From Chloranthus sessilifolius (taxonomy: Eukaryota; Streptophyta; Magnoliopsida; Chloranthales; Chloranthaceae), in NCBI GenBank assembly GCA_021018995.1, contig CM037593.1, forward strand, positions 17,512,088-17,576,087: a DNA stretch of 64,000 nt, in the 5' to 3' direction. A program made the translations under genes and the position numbers. This document shows, in pieces, positions 33,901 through 45,490 of this stretch (positions within the stretch are counted from its first letter, which is position 1; every line of letters starts with the position of its first letter). The notes below the pieces were generated by a model. It had not been told where the DNA came from and searched no databases. It saw only the letters and a list, made by a program, of their open reading frames with translations.

Positions 33901-36541
33901 TGAATCCCATGGATTCAAAGAATTCGAGAACATTTTCTCGCGGACCATGATACACGATTTGCCCGTCCGAGATAAGAATAATGTCATCAAAGAGGTCATA
34001 TGTCTCCGGTGCGGGTTGGAGTAGAGAAATAACGGCCGTCCCATTAAGAATGTGGATGGTTTGCCTGAGAGCTTTGATAATTTGAAAGGTTGTGGAGCTG
34101 TCGAGACCGGTGGATATCTCATCCATGAATAATGTTTTCGAGGGTCCAACAAGCATCTCCCCTGCATCAATAAGAGACCCAGGAGACTAAAAGTTAGAAT
34201 CGATGCACGAACGAATAATAACGAGACCACATCAGCATGAGAATTCAGTTTTAGTTCTTCATTTTCTAGCTGTCTTTCTACCTGTCGTAACACGTTTCCT
34301 TTGTCCTCCTGAGATACCCCTCAACATTTCATCACCTACCATGGTATCAGCACAGATATCTAGTCCCAAAATCTGCAATTCAAGATAAACATAAGAAACA
34401 ACAAAAGCTGCATCTCATTCTCGTGAAAAAATGGGTATATTTATCTAGCAGTGCATTTTAAAAGATAGAATTCTGAAAGTCCCCTTAAGTAGCTATCTCT
34501 CTACAAAGAATGGTATATTTTTCTAGTAGTGGCGCATACCTTCAGAATGTAATCTGTAATTACACTGGTCTTTTGCCCTTCGAGTGCTGCTGCCTGAATG
34601 ATTATGAACAAAAAAAAAAAAAAAAAGTCACAACCTCGTGAAAAAATCAATTTTGTTCCAACTTCCTACGAAAAAAAGACTACTGATTTAAACATTTAAG
34701 TTCATGACTATAGACTAGCACCAAAGATGTAACTAAATCAATAAATCATGAATTGGACAGAATCAACAGGATCATAAATCCCAATCGGGCTTCTAGTGAT
34801 GGAAGTACCTCCAATCGTATAAAAAAAACTAAAAAAATCAAATTTTTTTTTTAAAATTTCTATATGGAGAGCAAGACAGAACAGAGAAAACCCGGACGGC
34901 GAACAATTGAATCTGAATTCTGTCAGAAAGACAAGCCTTATGTTTAACTCACCTTCATGAAAACATCCAAATCAGGATCCGGTTTAATATTTGCCTCTTT
35001 CTCTCTTCTTGACAACTCAGCTAGCATTTCTGCATATTGTATTAAAAAAAACGGAGACAAAAAAATCAAACTCGCAGACTCACTAAAATAAACTTTATAA
35101 AATGAGATGAATGAAATTGTGTTTAGCCTACCATAACTAGTTCCAACTCCTTGACATCTTGCGGAGAAAGCCAAGGTTTCTCTCACAGTCATTTCCCCGA
35201 TATGGAGATCATGCTGACTGATATAAGCCGAGGTTCTTTGAGGGACAAACTCTTCCATTCCGTGACCATTGTATGTAACTCTACCCGAAACCTGATGTTT
35301 GATTAAAACTCTTTAATTTCCAAATCTCGAAAATTAGTTGAAATTCCAACACCAAAAGGAATATAAAATTTAACTATATACCTTTAGTTCTGAATCCAGC
35401 TTTCCTGCTAAAGCTAACAATAAAGTGGTCTTCCCAGAGCTAGGGGGTCCCAACAGTAAAGTCAATCTGCCAAAATGTCCATATAATTCAAACTTTTATT
35501 GAGTGAAAAATTTGTGTATTGGACAAATATGGAGAAATTAACAACCATTTTTTTAGATCAAAACCTTTGTATTCCTACCTTTGAGGCTTGATTATTCCAC
35601 TAACATCTTTGAGGATTGTAAAAGGTTTCTTTGAACTTGGAACAATATGGAGATAGTTGAAGACTCCCTTTGGAAATGATGTGTAACAGCCAAATTAGTC
35701 CGATTCATCAAAAATAGATTTTTTTATTTATGAAAATCATCAAATTATATATATATATATATATATGAATTACCATGATCATATTAGCAGAGAAGTTGAG
35801 TATTGTAGGTAAAGCTCTGCCACCGACGTAAACTTCAGCACCGATATCCAAGTGCTCATACCGAACTTCGATCGTTGGTAAATCAATCCCAACTCTACAT
35901 GAGTAAACAAGGATTATAAGATCAATATCAAAGAATATATATTGGTTACCAGATCACCTATATGTGTCATCCTACGGATCAGATGCTAATATGAGTGGTT
36001 TTTCGTCCAAAAATCTTTAGAAAATAAAATGCCAAGAAAAAGGTAGGGAAACAGAACAAACAAATTTGAATAAATCGGGTGTTTATAAATGTATAATTAT
36101 GTTAAAAATCAATTATTCAGGTTTGTATCATATAGGCTGGGTCACAAATTTTCAAAAGTCCAATCAATTCAAAAGAGAAGATGTTGAGAAAGGAAGAAAA
36201 AGAAGAGAGAGCAGCTCTCACCGATCAATGCGATTCTTTAGTTTCAACAAGAACTTCTCATTGTCTTCGTCGGCTATTTTAACCAGTCTCTCCAACAACC
36301 CCTTCTTATCTTGAAATCCAAGGTTGCTAATATCGATTTCCTTGCGATCGCCTTCTGTAGCAGCCAATATACCTTTCCGTATTCGATCATAGGTCGGAAG
36401 TTTTTCAAGAGCAGCCCATTTAAGAGCTTCTTCGTCATCTTCGTCACGAGAAGATCTCGAGAAAACTTCTTGTGTGCTATTCCTCCATACAGAACCAGTT
36501 CGACGTAAACTTCCAACACTATATAGATCTGTAGAATCCAT
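27977..36541 (-). CDS. PDR1-like: Full-size ABCG (PDR-type) ABC transporter, intact, 24 exons
   Basis: ATP-driven exporter expected in the plasma membrane; family members move terpenoids, hormones and xenobiotics, but the substrate cannot be read from sequence. The 24 exons join to exactly 1,445 codons plus stop, the usual full-length PDR size, with GT-AG introns and no internal stop. Layout is reverse (NBD-TMD twice). NBD1: Walker [10 protein letters not shown] about residues 183-191, signature SGGQ 323-326, Walker B FMDE 344-347. First membrane block about 530-770. NBD2: Walker [10 protein letters not shown] 892-900, signature LSTEQ 999-1003, Walker B FMDE 1021-1024. Second membrane block about 1190-1440, C-terminus NFQRR. 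The start ATG at 36541-36539 follows an in-frame leader typical of the family (SRSSR and [12 protein letters not shown] motifs). Overall sequence is closest in my memory to cluster I PDR proteins (tobacco PDR1, Arabidopsis ABCG40). Subfamily placement is inference; a full-length PDR identity is very secure. Confidence 0.96.
28699..28884. mobile_element. Foldback MITE in intron 22 of the ABCG gene, 9-bp TSD
   Basis: 186 bp nearly palindromic element. Both ends read GAGTTAGTCTACAATG inward, continuing to GT(A/G)TCCACC or similar. It is bounded by perfect 9-bp duplications TTTAGGAAA (28690-28698, 28885-28893), as expected for a Mutator-like MITE. Related half-copies lie at 3340-3420, 19385-19470 and 57590-57665. 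Confidence 0.85.
32342..32658 (+). mobile_element. Second TRIM, in intron 11 of the ABCG gene
   Basis: About 317 bp. Two diverged LTRs (32342-32418 and 32578-32658) share the tail GTCCTTAACA and the core AACTTTCT(G/A)CCCC. LTR1 is followed by a TGGTATCAGAGGCAGC primer site (from 32421). Target duplication TCTTT/TCTTC (32337-32341, 32659-32663), one mismatch. LTRs are shorter and unlike those of the intron 9 TRIM, so this is a different family and an independent, older insertion. Confidence 0.75.
33428..33764 (+). mobile_element. TRIM in intron 9 of the ABCG gene
   Basis: Terminal-repeat retrotransposon in miniature, 337 bp. LTR1 33428-33554 and LTR2 33618-33764 both begin TGTTGGGTCCC and end CTACA. 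LTR1 is followed by a Met-tRNA primer site (TGGTATCAGAG, from 33557). A purine tract (about 33605-33616) precedes LTR2. The 5-bp target duplication GTTGT (33423-33427 and 33765-33769) is perfect. It encodes nothing and lies antisense to the host gene. The internal GGTTCGAGTCC resembles a tRNA B box, but LTRs plus TSD settle the class. Confidence 0.9.
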
Positions 36542-37011
36542 CGGACCACCCCAAAACTCACAAAACAGGGAATCCCAATAAAACCCAGAAAAATTTACTG
36601 GGTGTTACGGCAAGAAACGTGAGGTTTCGATCGAATGGAGCTCAAAAATTAATGGATTTCTTCTCTGTTTTTGAGTCCCCTGAGAAATCTAAAGCTCTCT
36701 TTATCTATAGGAGTACTTCAGTATCAACAAAAACCAAAAAATCTCAGAAAAACTAAAAATTTCGATGATGATTAGATAGGTTTGTTCTCCTTTCTCCCCT
36801 CGTTTCCTCAATCAACACAAATCTTTGAAGAACAGCACAAACAGTTGAGTTTGTCAAATTGTAGGCCAAGAAAATTTGAGAAATCAGTAGACAGAGAAGT
36901 TAAAAGCGTACATAAGATGCGGGTTCTTCTCTTTTCAGATATCTGAAGCTCTTTCTCTGGTGTGAGGAGATCTATGGGGTTTAGATTACTAAAAGTGACC
37001 AAGAACAGGGG

Positions 37012-37020
37012 ATTTATATA
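37012..37020 (-). promoter_or_regulatory. TATA box of the ABCG gene
   Basis: On the minus strand TATATAAAT lies about 470 bp upstream of the start codon, so transcription would begin near 36985 and leave a 5' leader of roughly 440 nt (36542-36985). The leader is T-rich and ends TCCG before ATGG. A W-box core (TTGAC on the minus strand, 37133-37137) lies upstream; a single core is weak evidence of WRKY control, although PDR genes are often stress-induced. Confidence 0.6.
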
Positions 37021-37954
37021 AGATGGGAATTCCACATGGGCTGCGTTGAAATTGAATAATTTTAAATATAAGGAAGAGAAACGTCTTAACGATATGTTAA
37101 TTTGTTGATCAGGAAGGGATTCGTCAATGAGAATTTTCTTCTAGATGAGATAACCGCGTCGCCTCCTCTGATCATGGGCATGTCTTGGAAGTTTTCATCC
37201 GGGAAAATACGACGAAATCAATAAAGCGTATGGGTATTTGCAACTGATGATTCGGTTTCTGCCACCATTCAAATCGTTGGCTGCCTTGAATCAATGTTGT
37301 TGGAGATCATTTTCCGTCCAAATATTTCACACAACATGAGATCATGGCTCATCTATCAGAAGTTCAGATGTTCAACTGTATTTGAGATCGACTGGTGGTA
37401 TGTCATGATCACGATTGCTTTTGGGTATGTGTGCTGCATGAAATCAATATCTGGCCTTCTGATCGGATACAGATATGATCTCAAGATTATTGTGGAAAAT
37501 ATTGGTATAAAAAGCTTCTTTTACTCGTTTGATTCAAGGCAGTCAATGCTCTTAACCTCACATTCGAAAGTCCTTGAAACCCATTGAATGGTTTAAATTA
37601 GATAATTTAGATCGCATTTCACCCCATCGGACGGACTGTTTTTTATTCCACTTGCACAAATCCTCATAAATAGAGAGCACTTGCACACGAGACGAGATTC
37701 CACATGACACATCATGTTGAAATAAGAATTTTTATCAAATGAATTAAAAAATAAATCGTCTGATAATAGTTTCATGATCTCAAGAGCCATCATGTGAAAG
37801 ATTGGGGTGAAAAATGACTTTAGATCGACTGATATTCAAAGCAATCAATAGGTTTCAAGAGTTTCGAAGGTAAGTCCCCTAAGAGATTCCATGAATGCAA
37901 CATAGGTAAACAATAACAAAAAGATCTCGAATACAAATTTGTGTTGTTGCATAT
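37021..37954. other. Upstream region of the ABCG gene; non-coding
   Basis: 37021-37300 is likely promoter DNA. From about 37300 the phrases GATCATG, TCTATCAGA and, at 37600-37850, TTTTTATTCCACTTG and GGGGTGAAAAA belong to the foldback-element family. No gene seen. Confidence 0.5.
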
Positions 37955-37993
37955 AGGGACGGAGCCAGAAACTTTTGTGGGAGGGGGCCAAAG

Positions 37994-38194
37994 CAAGGAT
38001 CAAAATTTCAATTTTTGCCGAAATGATCGAAATTTCGGTTTTGGTTCCAATCGAAACCAAATCCCAAAAATTCTGTTTTTTACATGGGTTTGAAGATTTC
38101 GGTCGAAATTCAAAATTTCAGTCGAAATTTCGGTCCAAAATTTCAGTTTCGATCCCCACCGAAACCAAAATGAAATCCGAAATTTTAATTTTTG
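37994..38194. mobile_element. MITE, AAATTTCGG type, nested
   Basis: Starts CAAGGATCAAAATTTC, ends GAAATTTTAATTTTTG (two changes from the inverse), 8-bp duplication GGCCAAAG (37986-37993) / GGTCAAAG (38195-38202). Interior is iterated AAATTTCGG and CCACCGAAACC. Confidence 0.75.
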
Positions 38195-39320
38195 GGTCAA
38201 AGTATGGACAAGAAATATATACTATTATAAAAAAATAAAAATAGCATTCATTTACTATTAACAAAATTTTAAAAAATAAAAGAAATCTTTTGTTTATATA
38301 TATTTGTGCGCCTATCAATAGGCATTAGGGTCAATCTGTCATAGTTGGGAGCCATATTAAGTGGGCTAAGCATCATTTTTAACTTTTAAGATCTATTTGG
38401 ATAACATAGTAGGAAAATGACGAATTTTAATTTATAAATCTAATAAATTCACATGATTTTTAAGGTTGGAGGAATACATATGATCCTTTTATTTTTTACA
38501 ATTTCGATGGCCTAATTATATTTTTTACGATTACGATTTCGGTCCAAAATTTCGGTTTCGGTCTCCACCGAAACCGAAACAAAATCCAAAATTTTAATCC
38601 TTGGGTCAAAGTATGGATAAGAAATGTATATTGTTATAAAAAAATAAATATAACTTTCATTTACTATTAACAAAATTTAAAAAAACAAAAGAAATCTTTT
38701 ATTTATATATATTTGTGCACCTAAGCACCTACAAATAGGCATTAGGGCCAATCTGCCATAGTTGGGAGCCATATTAAGTGGGCTAAGCATCATTTTTAAC
38801 TTTTAAGATCTATTTGGATAAAATAGTAGGAAAATGACAAATTTGGATTTATAAATCTAATAAATTTACATGATTTTTATGGTTGTAGGAATCCATATGA
38901 TTCTTTTATATTTTACACTTTCGATGGCCTAATCATATTTTTTACGATTACGATTTTGGTCCAAAATTTCGGTTTCAGTCCCCACCGAAACGAAATCCGG
39001 AATTTTAATCCTTGGGTCAAAGTATGGACAAGAAATGTATACTGTTAATAAAAAAATAAAAATATCATTCATTTACTATTAACAAAATTTAAAATTTAAA
39101 ATATATTTGTGCGCTTATCAATAGGCATTAAGGCCAATCTACTATAGTTAAGAGCTATATTAAGTGGGCTAAGCCTCATTTTTAACTTTTAAAATCTATT
39201 TGAATAAAATAGTAGGAAAATAACGAATTTGGATTTATAAATCTAATAAATTCACATGATTTTTAAGGTTGTAGGAATTCATATGATTTTTTTGTTTTTT
39301 ATGATTTTAATGGCTTAATT
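38131..39320 (+). repeat. Tandem array, ~410-bp unit, nearly three copies
   Basis: Units start at GGTCCAAAATTTC: 38131, 38540 and 38957 (third incomplete). Each consists of the right part of the MITE plus about 340 bp of flank (GTCAAAGTATGGA, GGGCTAAGCATCATTTTTAA). Confidence 0.85.
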
Positions 39321-39548
39321 ATATGTCGAAGAGAGAGATGTCTTAAGATATGGTTTAAGAAGTAAGGAATTTAGTTGAGACGCCTAAAAGATAAGAGAGA
39401 GAGAGAACTCAGTCAGCTGTGCATTTATTTTAAATGAGGTCAGTCATTTTAGTGCCTAATAAATAAGTAAAATAGAGTAAAGAGAAAAAAAAAAATTAAA
39501 TAAGCAGGGGTGGCCGTACCCTTGTTAGCCCCCTTGGCTCCGTCCTGA

Positions 39549-41049
39549 TTGCACATATTTTAACAGAAAGAAAGATCTCATACTTTGAGATCTTTGCCAC
39601 TTAAAACACCATCTAAGATGTTTGATTTAAAATTAATTGATGATGTAAAAATCTTTGATTTAAAGATTGACACGAAAGACAGGACCTCCACGTCTCATTC
39701 AAAAATAGTCGAATCCCATCATCTAATGTATGACCATCATTAGCTTTAATTATATCAAATCAAATGATATATATATATATATATAGTAATACCTCCGTAC
39801 TCTTTTTATATATTTTTTTTTACCTATGTTAAAGTATACCTTTTTCACTTATAAATAAATCTATAGTTTGTATAAAATAGTTTCACTTCAATTTAAATAA
39901 TGGGTGTAAAAATAACTTTATAAGCTACTATTCATTTTATGTTGAAGTGAATGACTTTTTATATCTTCTTTACCCATATTAAAGTCCACTTTTTTTTACT
40001 TGTAAATAAATATATAATTGGTATAAAATGGTTTCACTTCATCTTAAAAAAAGGGTGTAAAATTAACTTTATAAGCTATTATTCATTTTACGCTGAAGTG
40101 AACTTTGTGTAATATTGCACACTCCACGAAACTATGGCTTCATGATGTGTGCCACATTTTTTTGAGATGAAATTTTATCCTTTTGATTTGAAATGAAGAA
40201 CAGTTACAAAGTAGAGGGCCACAATAGTGGTAGTTACAATAACTAATATTAAAATGCATTGAATAACATCTAAGACCCATCTAACACCAACACGGAATTC
40301 AGGGATCTTGAAAGTAAGGTAAAACTTTAAGAATTCACTACCATGATCCACCGGTAACCTACACCGAAGATCTATCCGAAGAGATGTCACCACCATCGAC
40401 AAACTCACGATCCACAAAATCTCCCAACACATTGGAAATAGGGGCAAACATCGATCAAATGCTTCACATAAAGCTTCAATCGAAGCTTTACAACGATGCC
40501 TCATGGCGTAGAAATAGAGCAAGTGTTCGCGCAAAAATGAAGCTATCAAAACGTCGGTTAAACCCGTGATCAAAACTGTATCAGAAAAAAAATATGGATT
40601 GTAAAAAGGTCTTCGTAGAGTCGTTTTCTTCGAAAAAGAAGACTCTCACCAATGAGAGGATAAAACTCTCATATTCTACTCCTAAAAAATGAAAAAACAA
40701 GGAGAGAAACATGGAGAACCGAAGCCTCCAAGCAGAAGATGATCCCCAAAGGATCAATTTATTGAAAGCATAAAAAAAATTGAATGGAAAGAGATTAAAT
40801 CTCCCCTTTCCATCCCCTCCCATTAAAACTCTTTTCCCGACTCTCAACTTTGTCACTATTGAAATAATAAGATTTTTGTTTGTTTGTGCCACATATTTTT
40901 AGACTGTGTAATATTTTTTATATCACGTAACATAAATCCCAAAAAATTGGCCTTAAAATTACATTTGAGCGTGATGTGTGTCACATATTTTAAGGTTTAA
41001 ATATAAGTGAATCCTTTAGTGAACTATATCATGAATGTGTTCGGCTGAT
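39549..41049. other. Non-coding stretch
   Basis: 39775-40120 holds two imperfect copies of a phrase containing TATAAAATGGTTTCACTTCA. Minus-strand open stretches (40175-40573 and 40581-40892) have no motif I recognise and are hydrophobic/low complexity; I do not call them genes. Confidence 0.45.
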
Positions 41050-41240
41050 ACGTATCAGGTATTGGCCGATACGTGATATAAAACCCGTATCGGCCGATAC
41101 CTCCAAATTTTATTTTTCTTTGTTTTTAAAAATATTGGCTGAACCAACTTGGTATCAACTAATATGTATCGGTTGATTCGTATTAGTCCTCCTGGGACTG
41201 ATACCCGATTCCGGTACCCAAGTTGGCACCTTGTTGGTGA
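41050..41240. repeat. GATACGTATCGG-type palindrome-rich repeat
   Basis: Iterated GGCCGATACG, GATACGTATCAG and TATCGGCCGATACC; the right part (CCTGGGACTGATACCCGATT) aligns with 83-314 and 56115-56346. Ends are not clear. Confidence 0.6.
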
Positions 41241-41329
41241 CACCATTGTCGAAGTTGAGCAAGACAATGAAGTAAAAGAAAAAAATAGTATTCTTCAATG
41301 AAGCCAACATTACTGTTGCGAGTGGTTGG

Positions 41330-41727
41330 TGTTAGATTTTTTGTGGTCAACACCTTAACCCATCATTGTGTTTTCATTAAAAACTGGGTTGAAGTTTTGA
41401 CCACACATATCTCGAGGCGATAGGAAGTAGTTTCCTAATATAAGTGATATGTCTCCACTCTTTTTCCTTGATGAGTTAGGAAAGAGAGGTGGCTATATAA
41501 GGAGACCACCGTCCCCTCTTCCTCTAACCCTAGCTTATTTCCATCTAGAGGTTAAACCTAGAGAAGACGAGAGGTAACGTGATTTCGGATTCTCTGGCAG
41601 AGATCATCGTTTTTCATTAAGGAGATCGCTAACGCGGCGACCCGATAATAAATACAAGGTACGCATATTCTTACAAAGGTATATTTTGATTGTGTGATTT
41701 GAGCCTAGATCTGTAGAATTTCTAACA
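41330..41727 (+). mobile_element. Solo LTR, perfect 5-bp TSD
   Basis: 398 bp, TGTTAGATTT to TTCTAACA, with a TATA box GCTATATAAGG near 41491 and perfect duplication GTTGG (41325-41329, 41728-41732). No internal domain or second LTR nearby. Inserted just 5' of a GAA-rich tract. Confidence 0.9.
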
Positions 41728-41732
41728 GTTGG

Positions 41733-41785
41733 AGTTGAAGAAGAAGAAGAAGAAGAAGAAAAAGAAAAGGAAGAAGAGAGTGATT
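41733..41785 (+). repeat. (GAA)n microsatellite
   Basis: Run of GAA/AAG triplets beginning TTGAAGAAGAAGAAGAAG. Confidence 0.85.
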
Positions 41786-41938
41786 CAATAATGTCGGTGA
41801 TGCCGTTGTGGCTGCCGGAGTTGACGAAGAAGAAGAGAATAAAGATGAATACTAAAAAATAGGGTTAATATTCGTAGTGAGCGCCCACAAGTAAAAAAAG
41901 GTTGGTGCCTATGAAAGAATGGGTTCTATTTTTTTTTT

Positions 41939-42344
41939 GGAGTCATTACTTGCACTCAGAAAATTGGCCCTTGCACCGAATTTAAAAGAAAGACTCACCA
42001 AGGTGGCAATTTCTGCCATGTGAAAAGTGAAAACACCATCTAAGTCATTTGATTTGGAGCGGCATATTTTAAAGATATTAACTACAAAATATTAGCACAA
42101 AATATAATCTTCATCATGTTATTAAATGTACTCAAAGGCTATTATATGAAACAATAGTTGACAATAATAGATCATACGATAAGTAACGTGTTTTGCTCCA
42201 ATCTTATGCACTGGAGATCGATAGATCATAAACTTCAAATCAGACGACCTAAATTGAGTTTCATATGTCACCTGTCCCTAAAATACCAAGTATTTCTTTA
42301 AATTCGATTCAAGGGCCAACTTCCTGAGTGCAAGTAATGGCTCC
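41939..42344. mobile_element. ~400-bp TIR element, copy 2
   Basis: GGAGTCATTACTTGCACTCA at the left, TGAGTGCAAGTAATGGCTCC at the right: a near-perfect terminal inverted repeat, followed inward by GAAAATTGGCC and its inverse. Flanked by T-runs on both sides. Homolog of 18623-19004. Confidence 0.8.
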
Positions 42345-42583
42345 CTTTTTTTTGGCAAGTGAGAACGTAGGCTCTTTCAGAAAAAGTAGTAGACGCGAAT
42401 AGAGGTACCCTAAAATAAATTATTGGAAGAAAAATTTGATATTAAGTGGGTTAATTCTTCTCTTCACTCTTGAGTTGGAAACCTAGTGCTTGTCAAAGAA
42501 AAAATGAATGATACTACCAGGTCTTTCTAAGAAAAAAATACGATTTCCAACTTTAAAATGTGGGAAGGAGATCAGTTCTAGGT

Positions 42584-43552
42584 AGAGCTGCAACAGAGTC
42601 GTGCGAGCTTAAAAGCGCATGCTCGGCCCGAAAATGAGAGCTTTTGCTCTCTTAAGCTCGGCTTGAGAGTCAGAAGAGAGCTTTTTATTTAAAGCTTGGT
42701 TGAAATAGAGCTGAGGTTGTAAAGTTTGACGCGGCCCGACTCGATTAATAGTATATAATATTTTTATATATAATAAAATATATTATATATAATTTTGATT
42801 TTTTATTACTTTTTCCCTTCATAATAAAATTCATCTAATGATTATTTTATAATGGATAAATATGTAATAAATATATAATCCTTATGATCGTCTAGTGAAG
42901 TTTGCTCTCTCTCTCTCTCTCCCCAACCATTAAAGATCTTTCTCACCCGTCTCTCTCTTCTCCAATCGATACGTTAAGTCCAAAAGGACTAAGGGATTAA
43001 AGATATTAGGTCCTTCATTTATTAAATTTTATTAAAGATTTCCTCTATTAAAGCCAAGTGACAAATTTCGATTTCAGAAATTTTTTAGTGGGGGATACTT
43101 TCGGTACATTTCGTATTAATTTCGATACCCTTCGGAAAAATTTCGGGAAAGTTTTGGGGATTAAAAATATACAAAAAATATATTTAATAAAAATTTTAAA
43201 TATATAAAAAAAATTTACCCAAATTTACCGAAAAATAACAAAAAAATCAAAATTATAGAAATTTTCGTTTGACATTTCACAAAAATTTGTCAAAATTCGT
43301 AGAAATTTGTCACTATGATTAGAACAACTTTAGGAAAAAAAATTTTAAATAACATTAGGAATTTTTTTTTTTAATGAAACTTATTTAGCTTGAAGCTCAG
43401 CTCGGCCCAACTCAAGCTCGATAGAGCCGAGCTAGAGCTCAAACTTTTCAAGCTCGAAGGGCCAAGAGCCAAGTTCCAGCTCGAGTCGAATAAGATAGAG
43501 GCGAGCTAGAGCTTATGCAAGCTCAGGCTCAGCCCAACTCGGTTTCAGCCCT
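42584..43552. mobile_element. TIR element with AGCTCGGC-rich ends, 10-bp TSD
   Basis: Left AGAGCTGCAACAGAG, right CTCGGTTTCAGCCCT, both followed inward by GAGCTTGAGCTCGG-like words. Perfect duplication AGTTCTAGGT (42574-42583, 43553-43562) suggests Mutator-type, though 8 of these bases would also suit hAT. Includes a nested TIR repeat at 43057-43314. Confidence 0.75.
43057..43314. repeat. Nested TIR repeat, GTGACAAATTTC ends
   Basis: AGTGACAAATTTC at the left and GAAATTTGTCACT at the right, about 258 bp; similar ends at 62651-62940. No clear target duplication. Confidence 0.55.
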
Positions 43553-43913
43553 AGTTCTAGGTGCAAGAAACTAATCTAAAGTAGGTAAGGACCTAAATGA
43601 GCTTAGGAGATCCGATTAGAAAAGTTTCATTTGTTATATCTCATGATATCATACGATTGAAGGTTACTTTTTCCTCATGGGAATGGCGCTATAGGAGGGT
43701 TATCTTTCTCAAACTCATGTGTTTCAGCCACCAGGTCCTTGAAACTCTATTTTTCTTCTACAGTTAAGATCCCTTGGTTTCATTTTTCACGGGTCCGGCC
43801 TAAGCCAGGTCCATTATCCTTTTTATTATTAGCAAGCGCTCTAAGTGTTGCTCAGTTAAACTACGCCGTACCCATAAACCAAATTAAATACTTTAATTGG
43901 CGATTAAACCTCA

Positions 43914-43915
<2 letters not shown>

Positions 43916-43952
<37 letters not shown>
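43916..43952. repeat. (TA)n microsatellite
   Basis: Uninterrupted TA dinucleotides. Confidence 0.95.
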
Positions 43953-43953
<1 letters not shown>

Positions 43954-44083
43954 TTGGATCGGACGGTTGGTATCATTGACCAAATTGATGATCAAGGGAG
44001 TCCGGCCCGTAATTTGTTTGACCTGAGTCTATTGCTCGACTTTTTTAGTTTTTTATGATGCCGTTCGACATTGTCACATAGAT

Positions 44084-44320
44084 CAAGGATCAAAATTTTG
44101 GATTTAATTTTGATTTCGGAGGGGACCGAAACTGAAATTTTAGCCAAAAATTTGAATTTCAACCCCATACAAAAAATGACCTAAATTTCAACCTCATACA
44201 AAAAAATAACCTAAATTTCGGTCTCATATTATCTTTTCGGTCATATGGGACTAAAATTTTGATCCCATATTATGGTTTCGGTGGAGATCAAAACCTGAAA
44301 TTTCGGCCACCTCGACTAGA
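44084..44320. mobile_element. AAATTTCGG-type MITE remnant
   Basis: Begins CAAGGATCAAAATTTTGG like the family; interior GGGACCGAAACTGAAATTT and a possible right end ATTTTGATCCC near 44262. The target duplication is not recognisable. Confidence 0.5.
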
Positions 44321-44616
44321 AGTGGAAATATTGCAACCCCAATTTCCCACGTTCAATCCCTGCCTATCCGTTCCAAAGAAAAAGTTTGACCAAAGCATAA
44401 GTGGATTCCATTATTATTGATCATATTGGGTTTTTAATATACGCCCACTTTAGATATTTTCGACCAATCAATTTTCAAAAGCTAATTCCATTAGAGAGAC
44501 ACTACTTGCACATAAATGTTCACTTTTGCACACAAACTTCTCTATGAAGAACAACTATTTTCCACTTAGTCACAGAAAATGACATTTCTTTGAGCATAAG
44601 TATCAAAGATTCAAAA

Positions 44617-44791
44617 CACCAATTGCAAAAATAAGACTATTAACGGCAGTCAAAAATTGACACTATTAATAAAAAAATTATCGCTAATATCTCCGCTACT
44701 AAAAGTCTCAATAGTCTTTAATAGTTTTTTTATTAATAGTGGCAATTTTTTACAATTAAAAACTGCCACTAATAGTCTTATTTTTGTAGTG
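44617..44791. mobile_element. CACTA-type MITE
   Basis: Right end TTATTTTTGTAGTG; left end degenerated (CACCAATTGCAAAAATAAG); internal GACTATTAACGGCAG and CTGCCACTAATAGTC are inverted to each other. Confidence 0.65.
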
Positions 44792-45072
44792 ACATCTTAT
44801 CCGCAAATTGGTGTAAGACATATTTTTTTGCTTCTTTTTAAATGTAATATATATATATATATTTCCATTTTAAAACGTGTTATAAACAAATTAAAAAGTT
44901 TAATTAAACATATTTCATATATTTTTAATAAATTTCAATATATATTATTTTAAACTTTTAAATTTTTCTATATTTTTTATCAAAAAATTACCCTTGTCCC
45001 CTACTTTTTATTTTCCCCTTTTTCGGTATTTTTTGTTGTTTCTTTTAAATTTTTCCCTCACCATTTACACGA

Positions 45073-45490
45073 GTGCACCTCTATTTGCGCTCATACATTC
45101 TCTGAAAGCGCCCACCTCTCAAACCCCTTGAAAATCATTAATTCCCTCTAATCAGATGACGGAGATCATTTATCATCCCGAGCTTCCACACAATAGATGT
45201 TGGATCAAAGCGCACCTACCTATCAAACGATCAATTTTTTACTCCATGTGTTAGATCCTCAGAAAATGTCCTAGAATCATATGACACATATCACACTCAA
45301 ACGTGAATTTAATTTAAGAATACTTTTTGGGGATTTGTGACACACGGAATAAAAAATTGATAATCTTAAAAGTAGGTGCGCCATAATCTCACGATCTATT
45401 GTGTGATAGATCGGGGTGAAAAACGATCTCCTATAGGGAATCAAGATGTGGGTGCTTTCAAAGAACGGGTAGGCGCAATTAGAGGTACCC
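45073..45490. mobile_element. Foldback element
   Basis: Left arm CACCTCTATTTGCGC, right arm GCGCAATTAGAGGTACCC, with inner inverted blocks (GAAAGCGCCCAC against GTGGGTGCTTTC; TTTTTTACTCCATG against CGGAATAAAAAATTG). Flanks TTTACACGA / TTTACAGAT are compatible with a decayed 9-bp duplication. Confidence 0.7.

Larger units (their letters stand above)
27977..36541 (-). other. PDR1-like: Exon map of the ABCG gene
   Basis: Exons in transcript order, derived by eye from GT-AG junctions and reading-frame continuity: 36541-36222, 35894-35774, 35667-35579, 35466-35382, 35291-35132, 35029-34953, 34593-34540, 34372-34282, 34161-33860, 33392-33111, 33016-32700, 32268-32108, 31988-31885, 31632-31476, 31361-31269, 31104-30938, 30842-30510, 30417-30127, 30033-29950, 29635-29502, 29401-29174, 29072-28901, 28578-28324, 28237-27977. 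The lengths sum to 4,338 nt, divisible by three, and every split codon restores a family-conserved residue. Three introns carry insertions: intron 9 (33393-33859) and intron 11 (32269-32699) each hold a TRIM, and intron 22 (28579-28900) holds a foldback MITE. Individual boundaries could be off by a base or two. Confidence 0.88.
37955..39548. mobile_element. hAT-like non-autonomous element, 1.6 kb
   Basis: Left end AGGGACGGAGCC, right end GGCTCCGTCCTGA, a terminal pair typical of plant hAT elements (CAGGG...). 8-bp duplication TTGCATAT (37947-37954) / TTGCACAT (39549-39556). No transposase. Contains a smaller MITE and a tandem array. Confidence 0.75.

Noticed and set aside
27977-36541. ABCG locus as a pseudogene or several short genes
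   Set aside because: Short open frames are individual exons; splicing at GT-AG sites yields one continuous 1,445-codon frame with all NBD motifs intact.
40175-40892. Minus-strand frames of 132 and 103 residues
   Set aside because: Hydrophobic, low-complexity translation, frames do not join, and no family motif seen.
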